DNA of 64,000 bases. It comes from Oidiodendron maius Zn (Eukaryota > Ascomycota > Leotiomycetes > Myxotrichaceae). How positions within the stretch are numbered: the stretch's first letter is position 1; every line of letters begins with the position of its first letter. Below, in pieces: positions 10,622 through 20,811 of the stretch. The stretch spans positions 1,426,001-1,490,000 of the forward strand of contig KN832879.1 of assembly GCA_000827325.1 (NCBI GenBank). The letters are read 5' to 3'. The notes beneath the pieces are model-generated. The model did no database searches. It saw nothing but the letters and a program-made list of their open reading frames with translations, and was not told where the DNA came from. The translations under genes were made by a program, and so were the position numbers.

Positions 10622-13413
10622 ATGCATTACTCACTAAAGTTGCGATAGCTCCGAGGATAGCCGTTTGAACCAAGGCAAGACCCCAGTCAGAACAGGCTTC
10701 AAGGCAGGTGGAGGCGTCTTCCGTTTGCGTGCCAACCTTAGGACTTTATAGTAAAGGGCTGGGTGTCTTTTGAGAGAATGATTGGAGATTAATTAGCTAT
10801 GCCTCTCACTGTTAACATGTAATACTCACGGTACACCCACATTTCCATCCCATGTCAACTTCTCTATATGCTGTAGTCAAGTAGTAAATTTACCTGCTCA
10901 CCATCAACAAAGGCGAAATTCTCAGCTCCGCAGCTCCACGGGCCCTGATGTACAGTACAGTACATAGGTGCTTACCTCTTCTATATATCCTGTACTCACA
11001 GTGCGATGTAAAGGAACATCTTATCGGAATGAGAGAGCAGCCCCCTCTACGCGTATAGCTGGTATAAGATTATTGTGATGTGATGTACTGTATGAAGTAC
11101 GACGTGAAAAGTCTCGCACCCCGCTCGACAGGAATGGACACTACTGGTAGGTAAGCACTAGTCTCGGTTGCTAGTCACCCGGCATTCAAACCTACTACTG
11201 TATCCCCTTGACCGGCAGCCACTGCCCATGCTAGTAAGGAGATTTGCTCCAGTAATAATCCTTAGATTACTCTTTATCGAACTCCGTAACTGCTCGAATC
11301 GGAATAGCTGTTCATAACTTTGTGCATTTCTTTAGGAGCCAATTAGAGCAGCTGAACTCACTAGCGTAGGCAGTGGCTGCCGGTCGAGGGGATAAAATTA
11401 GTGATCTACAGGCTTGTACTTTTACAGCGCACATAGCCATTACTAATTATATCTGTCAGCGTGGTTGAAAGCCTTTGATGCGGTGCTTTGTATGTGTTTC
11501 TTTGCCTACGAAGTCCCTTTCGGGCTTTATTTTACAATTCGGTACTGCTCAAAGATTAACCAGGATGTGCGATTACACCATAAATTACTATATCTATGCT
11601 TCGTGTATAGATCCCGGGTCTCATTTCTTCGGTACCTCAGTGGACGACAATCAGAAGCATCGATGCCCTAAAAGTCCACACGGGCGGTATATCGTGCTAC
11701 CCGGCCGTTGTTTGTTATGTTCAACATAGCCATACATACAACATAAGCTGGAGAACAAAAGACGACATTTCTGAAGAGCGCCCGCGGAGTTTTAATCTTT
11801 GCGATGACGATGTAGCATTATATCTCCATATTCACGAAAGTGGCGGTCTATCCAGATTCTCACTCAGAATTTGTCGCGGGGACTTATCAACGTCGAGTGC
11901 CAGCGCGATGGATTCTAATAGACCTGGTCGTCTTGGAATCTGCTACTCGACAGTTCAATCTCAAACAAGTGGCATGCTCCCGTATCCAGCTCTCTGTACC
12001 GTTGTCATACGCTATCACCGCCCATAAAAGCTAGATTTAAACAGAATACTGATTTGGCGTGTTGTTTGTCTTTGTGTCCTGTGTGAAGTCTAAGGCGGCT
12101 TATTTTTGACGGGCACATTCTTTTATCATTACAAAAGGTTATATGCTATACCCTGCGATTGGAACGTAAGATGTAAGTGTGCAAGCAACCAATTATTGTA
12201 ACGTTAGGACACAGTAGGGTCGAGAGGTTGAGGGTCAGGCTCTATGCAAAACAGCAGCTGTGGAATATAGAATACGAAAGCTGTAGTTTTAGCCACAAAG
12301 AAAATCGTACCCGTGGCACCTCTTGTGTTCTCTTTCTCCTAGCGCCTCTCTAGCTCCTCCCAGACACCGGTGCATTTATATCTATTTAGGCCATCTTCTA
12401 CCCTGTGAAACGATTTAGAGGGAAAGAGACTATGGAGCCATGGTATTGGCAGTAGAATCGCCTCGCCCCGTACGATAATTCTCACTTCGAGCACCATTGG
12501 ACCATGCAGCGAGGTTCCTAGATAGTAATAACGGAATACTTGACAATCTTGTCGCGAAATCCGCTAAATGAAGGCCAAGAACTTGGCATCGCAAAATATT
12601 CCTAATAGAGGCAAGGCTAATAATGGTAGGCACGATACCGCATTAGGTGCGCGAGCTATTCATAGCCTTCAGTCGTACGGAGTTGGGGCCGTGATATGAT
12701 AAATCCAAATATCACATGGATATCCAGAAGGGAATAAAAGAGAAAGGAGCTATCAAGTGAATCCGGGAGCTTCACCAAACATACTTTATGCCTTTCCTCA
12801 TCATAAAATGAGTCCACAACAGAAGGTATAGTGCTACCCTTGAGACCTTCTCAAGAGGGGTCTTGGCTGGCTAGTTACAATTTCTAGCACTGGAGTACTG
12901 TAGTATAATACCCGGCTAGACTACTATGAGCAGTATATCTGTAGGCTTCTATACCTCAATAATCTCGGCACCAGCACCGAAGACCGCTTTCCACTCAAAC
13001 GCCCCCAAGAATGGATTCGTTGGCATTAGATTGTGTGATTATTCTAAAGCACTTACAAACCATTCTTGAGAAAGGTTACTTGTTGCATACACCGAGAAAA
13101 GGCATACAAATACCCTACCGCTAACATTAGGAGTATCCCAAGTAACGAAGAGGCTTGCACATTCTTCTCTCGATTATCCCACCCCACCTTCTTTGAGTCT
13201 TATTATTATTATATAAATTAAACTAACCCCATTATTACACTGTAGCATCTCAACCTTCAATCTGCCCTGTCCCATCTACCAACCTAATATAGAGAGCCGG
13301 CCTAAGCCAAAGCTACGCCGATACAACCGCCTCTCGCGCCAACCCAGACGGCAAAAACAGTAAACTCAGACACATACCGCATCCATATCACCAGCCCGAG
13401 TACCTTTGAAGCC
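10622..13413. other. Gene-poor 2.8 kb, apart from a MITE
   Basis: I see no continuous reading frame with recognisable protein. The stretch holds the MITE at 11203-11392 and many short hydrophobic or AT-rich frames without family signatures. A TATTATTATTATATAA run lies near 13201. The last 200 bp (CT-rich, then 'catcaccagcccgag') form the leader of the small gene at 13414. Confidence 0.5.
11203..11392. mobile_element. MITE of Tc1/mariner-pogo type, 190 bp
   Basis: Two near-perfect terminal inverted repeats of about 33 bp face each other. The left one begins TCCCCTTGACCGGCAGCC at 11203; the right one is its reverse complement ending at 11392, with three mismatches (T/C, C/T, T/C, all transitions). 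Each is flanked outside by the dinucleotide TA (11201-11202 and 11393-11394), the target duplication of the Tc1/mariner/pogo superfamily. The 120-bp core has no coding capacity, so the element must have been moved in trans. A third copy of the terminal sequence lies at 43287-43323. Confidence 0.8.
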
Positions 13414-13683
13414 ATGTCGCAATCACAATTTCACAATCCCAACTCTACGCAAAAGAACTCGGAAACCGCATCCGTGATCAGTACGTCAACATTCTCCTCG
13501 ACGATCTTGCTCCTGAAATCCAGTCTGCACACGAAAGAGAGCAAAGAGGACAAGAGGGAGCGGAAGGCGCGCGAGAAAGAAGACCGAAGGAAGCGAAAGG
13601 AGGACGAGAAGAGACGCTGGGATACCAAACATCCTGACGATGGCAAGACTCGTAAGTGGCATATCTACCTAGGGGAAGAATGA
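13414..13683 (+). CDS. Small serine-rich / charged protein of unknown function
   Basis: An 89-codon frame starts at ATG 13414 behind a CT-rich leader typical of fungal genes. Residues 1-35 are rich in Ser, Thr, Asn and Gln (ASVISTSTFSSTILLLKSSL); residues 42-75 are almost entirely charged (KEDKRERKAREKEDRRKRKE) and likely helical. A GTAAGT at 13651, in DGKT-R, is a perfect splice donor, so the last residues may be replaced by a further exon that I could not place. Small fungal proteins with this Ser-rich head and Lys/Glu tail are common and uncharacterised. I assign no function. No signal peptide or membrane segment. Confidence 0.5.
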   Translation: MSQSQFHNPNSTQKNSETASVISTSTFSSTILLLKSSLHTKESKEDKRERKAREKEDRRKRKEDEKRRWDTKHPDDGKTRKWHIYLGEE

Positions 13684-14329
13684 ATGAATATACGCAAAAC
13701 GTCAAACCCAAAAATGAAATAACAGCACAACGAACTTATTTGAAAGAGACTGAGGGCTGATGAGATTTGCAAATCATGATAGCAAAACAACGACTCAGCG
13801 AAACGTATTTGATCATAGGCATGTTGAAGTAAGGAAGACTGTGGGTGATCATTTGCGGTTTTCCTTCTTCAACAGTTTGGCCTTTCCATCACATATCTCA
13901 TTTCGAGCCAGCGATTATCGCATGGTCTGACACTCCCTGGACATCGGAAAACAAAGAGTGGAAAGAGTGGAAAAGAGCAGAATGGTGCGGACATGATACA
14001 GATGCCATCATCTGATTTTGTTTCGGTTTCTTTAAGCTTTTGGTTTTGGTTTGGCGGTGGATCTCGTCGAGAGAGGAGAGAGTGTAATGGAATGGAAAAT
14101 TGCTTGGTTTGATCCCATGCAATCAATTGAATCCTCTTTACACACAAACATACATCGGTTTCTCACTTAGTCTATTTTGTTCTCCTTAAGACTGTACGAG
14201 TCATTATATTAACCAACGATTTATAACTTCAGGATGTTCTAAACTCATTCCTTGTCCCTTCCAGGAACTACCCTCCAGATTGTGCTCCATCGCAATCATA
14301 ATCGGGTTCTCATCCGACGGACTGCCAGG

Positions 14330-14640
14330 ATCGACTTACGTTTTGCTACCTTTGGCCTTGCGATCGAGCTCCAGAAACGTGCATCTCTCCACATAGCTAT
14401 CATCCTGGCACTTATCGAATGGCTTGGTGCCGTAGCATTTAATCTTGCACTCACAGCATCTCCGCTAGTGTGGAGGCAAATCAAAACCATGGTAAGCAGC
14501 GCTGGGAAAGGGGTATACGCGGTAGTCTTCCGGCTTTCTCTGTTCATCGTCATGGCGAGCTTCTCAGCCAAAAAGAAATTGCGGTGGAAAGGCGGGGCCG
14601 AGACTCGGGCTGTGTGCTCGTTTTGCCCGTCCCGCTAGCG
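14330..14640 (-). pseudogene. Decayed 5' end of a Zn2Cys6 regulator (relic copy of the 20812-23130 gene)
   Basis: Read on the minus strand this segment aligns with the first two exons and intron of the intact regulator (22857-23130). Shared pieces include the start region (KLAMTMNRESRKTTA against AITMNEEAQKPTA), the intron bases cccagcgctgct, and the zinc-cluster stretch (CKIKCYGTKPFDKC against RERKIKCSGTKPCAKC). In the copy, five bases after the intron acceptor are lost, which removes the first cysteine and shifts the frame; the fourth cysteine is Phe. No further exons follow toward 14250. The similarity extends into upstream DNA (to about 14640), so a genomic segment was duplicated rather than an mRNA. 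It cannot encode a working DNA-binding domain. Confidence 0.8.
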
Positions 14641-14818
14641 GGGATATGTCGACAAACCCGAAGCGGAACATGAACCACAAGCGTTTTGGGGGAACGGACT
14701 GTCAGTATAAGCATGGAGTCCTTGGGATAAAGATGTGGGCTGCGTACATCGGACAGTCGTTGGACTTGCTACGCCCGCCAACTCTGCTTGGTGTGTCTCT
14801 GCCACCGCAATCGCCATC

Positions 14819-15433
14819 ATGTCTACCGCACCTTGTTTTGATAGCTTACACACAACAATGTTTGACCTAGGCCTCCAGAATCGCCGCGAGGTCGTGGGGG
14901 ATGCCTATGTGGAGGCGGCGCTACAGAAAGGTTCCAGCGAGTTTGCATATCCTGGGCAGCAACTGGTGACGGAGTAAGTGATATCTCCCCCAGGCGTTGT
15001 CTACATGCTGGAGACTCGGAACAGACCGCAGGCTGATCCCCTCGCGATGTGACAGGTGGTGCTGGGGCAATATTTGGGCACGGATGGGACTGGAACGCAA
15101 ACAACGTAGTCTTCTCAGTAAGTGGTAACCGGAAAGTGGCCCATTTCTCGCTGTGGGAACTTTGCGGAGCTGTGCTAATCTCCTCCGGTAGATCTAGGCA
15201 TATTAATCGCCCTCAGAAGCTGGCCGGAGCTGGGTATCCACGTTCGAGGCGCCCTAAACAATGGGCTGACTGAAGTTGAAATCCGCGAGGCCATCCTACA
15301 CGCGACGATTTACTGCGGTGTCCCGGCCGGCGTCGAGGCGATGAAAGTCGCTGAGCACACAATTAACGACATGGTCGCTAGTGGCGAGCACATCCGGCAG
15401 CTAGCCGCGATGTCACCGTTGATCAGGTCATGA
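14819..15433 (+). CDS. Carboxymuconolactone decarboxylase family protein
   Basis: I infer three exons: 14819-14973, 15056-15117 and 15192-15433, joined by introns of 82 and 74 nt in frame, giving 152 residues. The protein reads [19 protein letters not shown], then [17 protein letters not shown], and later [19 protein letters not shown], then [18 protein letters not shown] and [10 protein letters not shown]. This is the complete 4-carboxymuconolactone decarboxylase fold, including the 'TYCGVPAG' helix with its redox-active-type cysteine. True enzymes decarboxylate 4-carboxymuconolactone in the protocatechuate branch of the beta-ketoadipate pathway; many fungal homologues sit in secondary-metabolite or aromatic-catabolic clusters with other roles. 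The start ATG at 14819 fits the usual length of about 150; another ATG lies 14 codons further on. It is transcribed away from the decayed regulator copy. Confidence 0.9.
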
Positions 15434-16157
15434 GTAGATGGACATTGGAGATAAAGCATGAGGCTCTTGGCTCCAGAACATGTGGACGGAAGGAAGTCGT
15501 GGTAGTTGCTTGAAAGAAAATGTTTGAATAGAACCTAGTACTTCACCGTGCCGTGATGATATAGCCACCTCCGCAAAGACATAGCTACCACACCTAGCCT
15601 GAATGGCAATCTTGTCACCGCCAATAAAACAAGGTGCGTCCATGACATCGCCATCGTCGTGGTCATCTGTGAAGGTTCCATCGAAGGCAGCAGGAAAGGC
15701 GTCACTGGGTGTGAAAGCATGGGTCAATTACCTTGACATGTAACGGATTTGAAGTAGTGAGGTTTCTCTCTCGCCGACGACATATTCTTCTGAATGTCCA
15801 GAGATCGATCTTCAATCTCTAGCCATACGGAAAGCTCAGGCCCTGTGAAAGTCCTGGCACACGTATCACGATCGTGGTGGAAGCACAAAGGCGTGAATAC
15901 TTTATTCGGGCGAATACTACAGTAAGGAAGAAACGGGGTGGCTAGCGAGGTGCACAGAGGTTTTTATATAGGCACATAGACCCCTCTAGCCACATAACGC
16001 GCGTGGGCTGCCATACGCTTGTTCTTATTGAATTGTTTTCCTTGAGTCTGAGGAATGGTCCAAGCAGGTCCAGGAGAAAGGGGCCTAAAGGACCAGGTTC
16101 TATATATTTCTAAGTTATTGAAGTCCACTTGATTAAGAATAGCTGTGTCCAACACCA
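15434..16157 (-). other. Coding-like minus-strand segments, unidentified
   Basis: Two minus-strand stretches look like protein. One, about 15915-15735, reads LCFHHDRDTCARTFTGPEL, then SVWLEIEDRSLDIQ and KPHYFKSVTCQ; the other, about 15727-15525, reads AFDGTFTDDHDDGDVMD, then APCFIGGDKIAIQARCGSYVFAEV. They are in different frames with a possible donor GTAATT between them and no clear acceptor, start or end. I do not recognise the family. They may be a decayed gene or exons of an unusual one. The remainder up to 16157 is the 3' flank of the aminotransferase gene. Confidence 0.35.
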
Positions 16158-17768
16158 CTAGTAGCCAAAAAATGCACGGAGTACCTTCTCTGTACGGTCT
16201 ACCATCAAGTGTACCTCCTGCTCCGAGACGATATACGGGGGTGCGAGTGCAATGTAGTCACCTGTCTTGTCGTCCATGGTGGCGTGCGCAGCAAGGAAAC
16301 AGATCCCATGGTCGGTGCTTAATCCCAGGGAATGGATCTTTGGAGAGACCTTATTGGAGGAAGGGAACGGCTCCTTAGTAGCTTTATTTTTGACGAATTC
16401 GATCTGGAAGAATGTGTTAGATAACCTGATCTAGGCAGAGGCTCGGCATCTCAGTGGTCCCATAACTTACCCCCCAGAGCAGACCTCGACCACGGATATC
16501 GCCTACGTTGGGATGATTCCCAAGCCTTTCCACCAGTAACTTTCCTAGCAAAGCACCCTGCTTGCGCACGTTGGACAGTAAGTCATCCTCCTTGAGGATC
16601 TTCTGGACTTCGAGGGCCGCGGCACAGGCCAGCGGATGGCTCTGGTATGTCTGACTATGTATAAATGCGCCTGTCCCCTGTGCCAGAACCCGTACTACGT
16701 CATTATGAACGAGCAATGCACCAATGGAGGCGTATCCAGCGCCAAGACCTTTGGCTACCGTTTGAAGGTCGGGCACTATGCCCTCCTGTTGCCAAGCATG
16801 AAGAGTGCCTGTTCGGCCCATACCCGACAAGACTTCATCAAGGATCAACAAGGCCCCATGTCGCTCGCAGACCTCTTTCATCGCTTTGAAATATCCCTCA
16901 ACGGGAGGCGCACTCCCAAGAGTCTGTGGATAGTTAATTAAGGCGTGGAGAGAGCAAGACTCTAGGAATAAGCAGTAAGGGTAGCTAGGACGTACCGTTC
17001 CACAAACTGTCTCCGCGACAAAGGCACACACCGTTTCTGGGCCAACTCGCTGGAACTCATCCTCGAGTTCTTGAGCAAGACGTCCAACATACGTCTCATC
17101 GGAATCAGTCTCGGTCTTGCCGCGGTAAGCGTAGCAGGCTGACACATGCGAGACATTTTTGGATAGCATAGCCTCATACAATTCTCTTCTGGGGGGGTGA
17201 AATCCCGTAGACAAGGAGCCAAGGGTGTTGCCGTGGTAGGACTGTTTACGGGCGATAAAACGTGTTCGCTGGCGTTGCGGCTGTGGTAGTTCGGTGAAGT
17301 ACTGCATCGCCATTTTGATTGCGGCTTCGACAGCTTCGGTTCCTATCCGTCCGGATTGATGTTATTTCATGTCCGACCACCGCCTAATCTCTCGATACTG
17401 ATATGATACGGGAAATGTGCTCACAACTTACCCGAGCTGACAATAAATACTTTCGACATCTTGCCACCAGTCGAGTCGGTCAGCACTTGAGACAGCTCTT
17501 CGGCAACTGGGGTCGTAAAGTAGTAGGGGTAGCAGTATTCGACTTTCTTGAGCTGCTCCAGAATAGCGTAATGCAGGCGTTCGTCGTTGTGTCCAATGCA
17601 TGAGACAGCTGCGCCGGACGAGGCATCAATGATTTGCCTACCATCATCAGCGAAGAGAAAGCAACCTTTACTACTAACTATGGAAGGATTCGGCTGTCGC
17701 AGTTGACGGTACAATACGGAGCTCGAGATGTGTTTGGTTATACGGCCATTGCCGGTCGCAGTTGTCAT
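16158..17768 (-). CDS. Class III aminotransferase (PLP-dependent)
   Basis: Four exons on the minus strand, 17768-17432, 17342-16996, 16923-16471 and 16403-16158, join through GT-AG introns of 67-89 nt and give 460 residues, the usual length. Landmarks are ASSGAAVSCIGHND (about residue 50), the PLP-phosphate segment SSGTEAVEAAIKM, FIARKQSYHGNTLGSLS, the cofactor Asp in LLILDEVLSGMGRTG (D257) and the Schiff-base lysine in TVAKGLGAGY (K286). The end is IALAPPYIVSEQEV. Members transfer an amino group from an omega-amino acid or amine to a keto acid. The fungal group closest by motif is often placed in metabolite clusters. All cofactor residues are present, so it should be active; the substrate cannot be predicted. 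It converges on the decarboxylase gene. Confidence 0.92.
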
Positions 17769-18931
17769 TTTCGAAACCGACGTCGCAGTGATGATCGAAG
17801 TTGGTGTCGTGGCAATGGCGAAACAGATTCAGAGTATTTGTTCGTGAGGCGATCTACTGGCACTTCACCACACATATATCCAACTCTAACCTCTGTGTCT
17901 GACTCGGCGTCCAGCGCCGAAATATTGGGCTATTTCACCCTTCCACCGTGACTCTGAGGGCAAGGCTTTCTCCTGCTGGTTGCAGACATGTTGCTTTCAC
18001 TGACTTCTCATCTAAGGATACCCCCTTAAATGATTGTCGTCGGCGATCCGATCAAAACTCCCGAGGATCGAATCGTGACCCGTCTCGAATCACTTGCTGA
18101 GAAAGAGAAGGTATCAGTGCGTCCCGCGTCGGAGGCGTGAATTGCCCTTGTAATTTAGCCAACATTCTTACTTCGTATGAGACGATGTTGACCTCGGTGT
18201 TTTGCACCCAATCTCCGGAGCTAGTGTGGGCAATTCTCTGAGAAGGCTGTCATGACGTTCGGTCTCGCTGCGCCACTCCGACCACTCGATACAAACCAAT
18301 CGCCATGGTGCAGCCTTCTCTGTCAAAAATGACGAATCGTAGCTAAATTAGCGCTCACTCTGTCGCATTTATTAGCCAGTTAACCATTTTAGCTTTGCAA
18401 ATGTGACATACAGAAGGTGACTGGATTTATCCCCAATTAGATGTGATTACCAGAGTCCTTGGGAAGTGTTGAACATCCGACAACACATTGTAACATTCGG
18501 ATAAGAGGTGTCTCTTAATCTGCTTGCTGCTGTCCTCTATCACCACCGACAAGACTGCACTCTTAGGCTCGTCTCCTTAGTAACCAGAACTAGGCTAGCC
18601 TACAATATATGACTTCTGGGTGGCAAGGAACAGGAAAGCGTGGAGTATTCTCATCTCACAAAGCGCCCACTCGAATATATTCCATGCTGCGTCTATCTTG
18701 TTCTACTTTAGTTTTATTCAGCTATTTCATTTATTGCCCCTCTCCCCTCCCGGTGGAAAAGACAGAAAACGCATTCCCAGCAGATTATCGATTACTCATG
18801 TCCGAGGATGCTGAGGCCTAACTAGCTACTACGAGAGCGTGGAATGCAGGTGAAATTTCTATAGGACCCTTATTGCTAGAGGTTGAAGGCATAATTGGTC
18901 TCTCACACATGCTATGCTAGAATGCCATGAT
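17769..18931. other. Intergenic, 1.2 kb
   Basis: This holds the promoter of the aminotransferase (minus strand) and the 3' flank of the ABM gene. Apart from a short CT-rich stretch near 18700 and small unrecognised frames at 18609-18821, I see nothing that supports a gene or repeat. Confidence 0.4.
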
Positions 18932-19606
18932 TTATGGCAATCCCTCTATTGCTTTAAGATGTCTCACCTCAAAACCCTCTACAAAGCCCGCAATCTGCTT
19001 ATACTTTTCAAAAGGTTCCGTCTTAGCAAAAGCCATATGGTGATCCACCGAGTTAAATCCAGAGAACAAGACCCATTCCTCTCTCTCTTTCCCGTTGGCC
19101 TCTTCCTTCTCGATCCTCCATCCACCAATAACCTTCAACGGCTTGGTATAGTCTTCTAGGATGCCCTTCACATCTAGGAACTTAGAAATAAACGCCTCCC
19201 TTTTATCCGCCGAGACAAAATGTCGGTTATAGCTAATAGCTGGGGCCGTAAATGCAGATTTCAACCCACTTGATGGATCCACGGTAAAGACATCCTCGTC
19301 CAGATGCCACGTCGTTAACCCCCTGTCTCCCTCGAAGTTGATATTATTTTTAAAGAGCGAAAGCAGCTTCTGGTTCTCTGGTGCGGAGAGAAATATATTA
19401 TGGGCATCGGCTGAGTCCCACAGGCCAATAATATAGAGCAGAGAAGGATCCTCGATTTGCTGGAAAATCCGGAATGCGTAACCAGAAGCAGCTTCGCAAA
19501 TTACCTTTGCTTCTGTGAGGCTTTGGATGACAGACTCAGGCAATGTCGGGTTTCCTTTTGCGATTGCCTGCGTGAGAGGGAGAACTGTAATCTCTGAGAT
19601 GGGCAT
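18932..19606 (-). CDS. ABM-type (dimeric alpha/beta barrel) domain protein
   Basis: This is a single-exon frame of 224 codons on the minus strand, with ATG at 19606-19604. It begins with the family's opening MPISEITVLPL and contains two repeats of the ferredoxin-like fold: one around residues 3-105 (IGLWDSADAHNIFLSAPENQ, with the typical 'W.S.E.H..F..S' core) and a second around 115-220 (GGWRIEKEE, then LFSGFNSVDHHMAFA). The tail reads FEVRHLKAIE. Such fungal proteins resemble antibiotic-biosynthesis monooxygenases and stress-responsive A/B-barrel proteins. They act on aromatic or quinone-like substrates, or may have no catalytic role. It lies between the aminotransferase and regulator 1, in the same orientation as both. 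Complete and likely functional; exact reaction unknown. Confidence 0.8.
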   Translation of the reverse strand: MPISEITVLPLTQAIAKGNPTLPESVIQSLTEAKVICEAASGYAFRIFQQIEDPSLLYIIGLWDSADAHNIFLSAPENQKLLSLFKNNINFEGDRGLTTWHLDEDVFTVDPSSGLKSAFTAPAISYNRHFVSADKREAFISKFLDVKGILEDYTKPLKVIGGWRIEKEEANGKEREEWVLFSGFNSVDHHMAFAKTEPFEKYKQIAGFVEGFEVRHLKAIEGLP

Positions 19607-20811
19607 TGTGGATGTAAGGGCTATGTTTAAGAGAAATCTAAACTTTAGGGAACGGAGGAATTGAGAATGATCAAAGTAAATCGCAGGTCGGACGATGTAC
19701 AGAAATGGCCAACCAAGGTCAGTGCTTTACGGTCGCCTGTGCGAACTAATATCCTTCTTGTGAAACTGCTTACGTACAATTTTGGGTCTTTGTCGACCAC
19801 AAGGCTTGCTGTCGCAAAATTTTCCCAACAGAGGAAAGCAGGAAAGGTGGGTTACGGGCTCGCATAATGATTATAGTATACGCAAACAGCCTAGGCGACA
19901 ACGTCCAAACGATTTCGCAAAGAGCAACAGTCAAGGAAGATATATACAATGTGGCAATTACTTAATTTGGGGCTGTTCTAGGCGGATATGCTGTAGGCAA
20001 CTAGTTCCAAGTTGGCGCAAAGAAAGAGAACGTAATTGGTCTGTTGAGACTGTTGATATTATAACTAGTGAGGAGGGTAGTGAGAAATATAGTGATGATT
20101 CTAGTGGAACAGGAGGCGGAACAGATGATGTAATAGAGGTTGAGTTATGTGATGAATTGAGTGAGTTAGACGATGGTTTATTTAATGACTTAGATTATTA
20201 GATTAAGAGTCCGTTTTTATAGAATTAATTTATTTACGAGCAAATGTAATAGTAAAATCTTGATCAGAGGCAATACGTGATGCACAGGTTGTAGTCAGAA
20301 ATCAAGTTGAAACTCAGTTATATTCAATCTAGGTTTTCAGCATTACGTTACGCGGAAAATACTAGGTGGTTGCAGACAAATTGAGTGATGCAGAGACAAC
20401 TATCGAGTACGGATACGCTGGAGTAAGCCCCCCTTTATATATACCTATTCAGCCTCTACTGACTCACATGAAACCTCTAAATCCCAAGTCCTAGACCCTG
20501 ATAATAACCGTCACTTTAGACTTCAAGCTTCCGATCTTTAACAGCAGTCGCACGAGACAAAATTACTCTGGCTTGTAGATACCTAATCATTATGTCTCTT
20601 AAGGGGGAACTTCCAATTCAGCCTGCGATCAAGCCCGTCGCAATGTATAGTTAATGGCATACCTTCCAACTAATGATAATAACGTATGAATGCACGAGTG
20701 AGACCAATAGATTCACTCAGACCAAAAACCCTAAAAATTTCCATATAATACATCGATTCGACATCTTGGAACAATTAATAATAACAGAAGAAATAGCAGG
20801 AAATCTTGCCA
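19607..20811. other. Intergenic, AT-rich, possible remnant
   Basis: The ABM promoter lies at the left. A + strand frame at about 20000-20201 ends in a very acidic tail (ELCDELSELDDGLFNDLDY), but its upstream part has no start context or recognised domain. From 20200 to 20811 the DNA is AT-rich and holds the 3' flank of regulator 1. I do not support a gene here. Confidence 0.35.

Noticed and set aside
14646-14870. Longer N-terminus for the decarboxylase starting at ATG 14646
   Set aside because: The frame from 14646 is not the frame of the conserved domain; ATG 14819 gives the usual length for the family.
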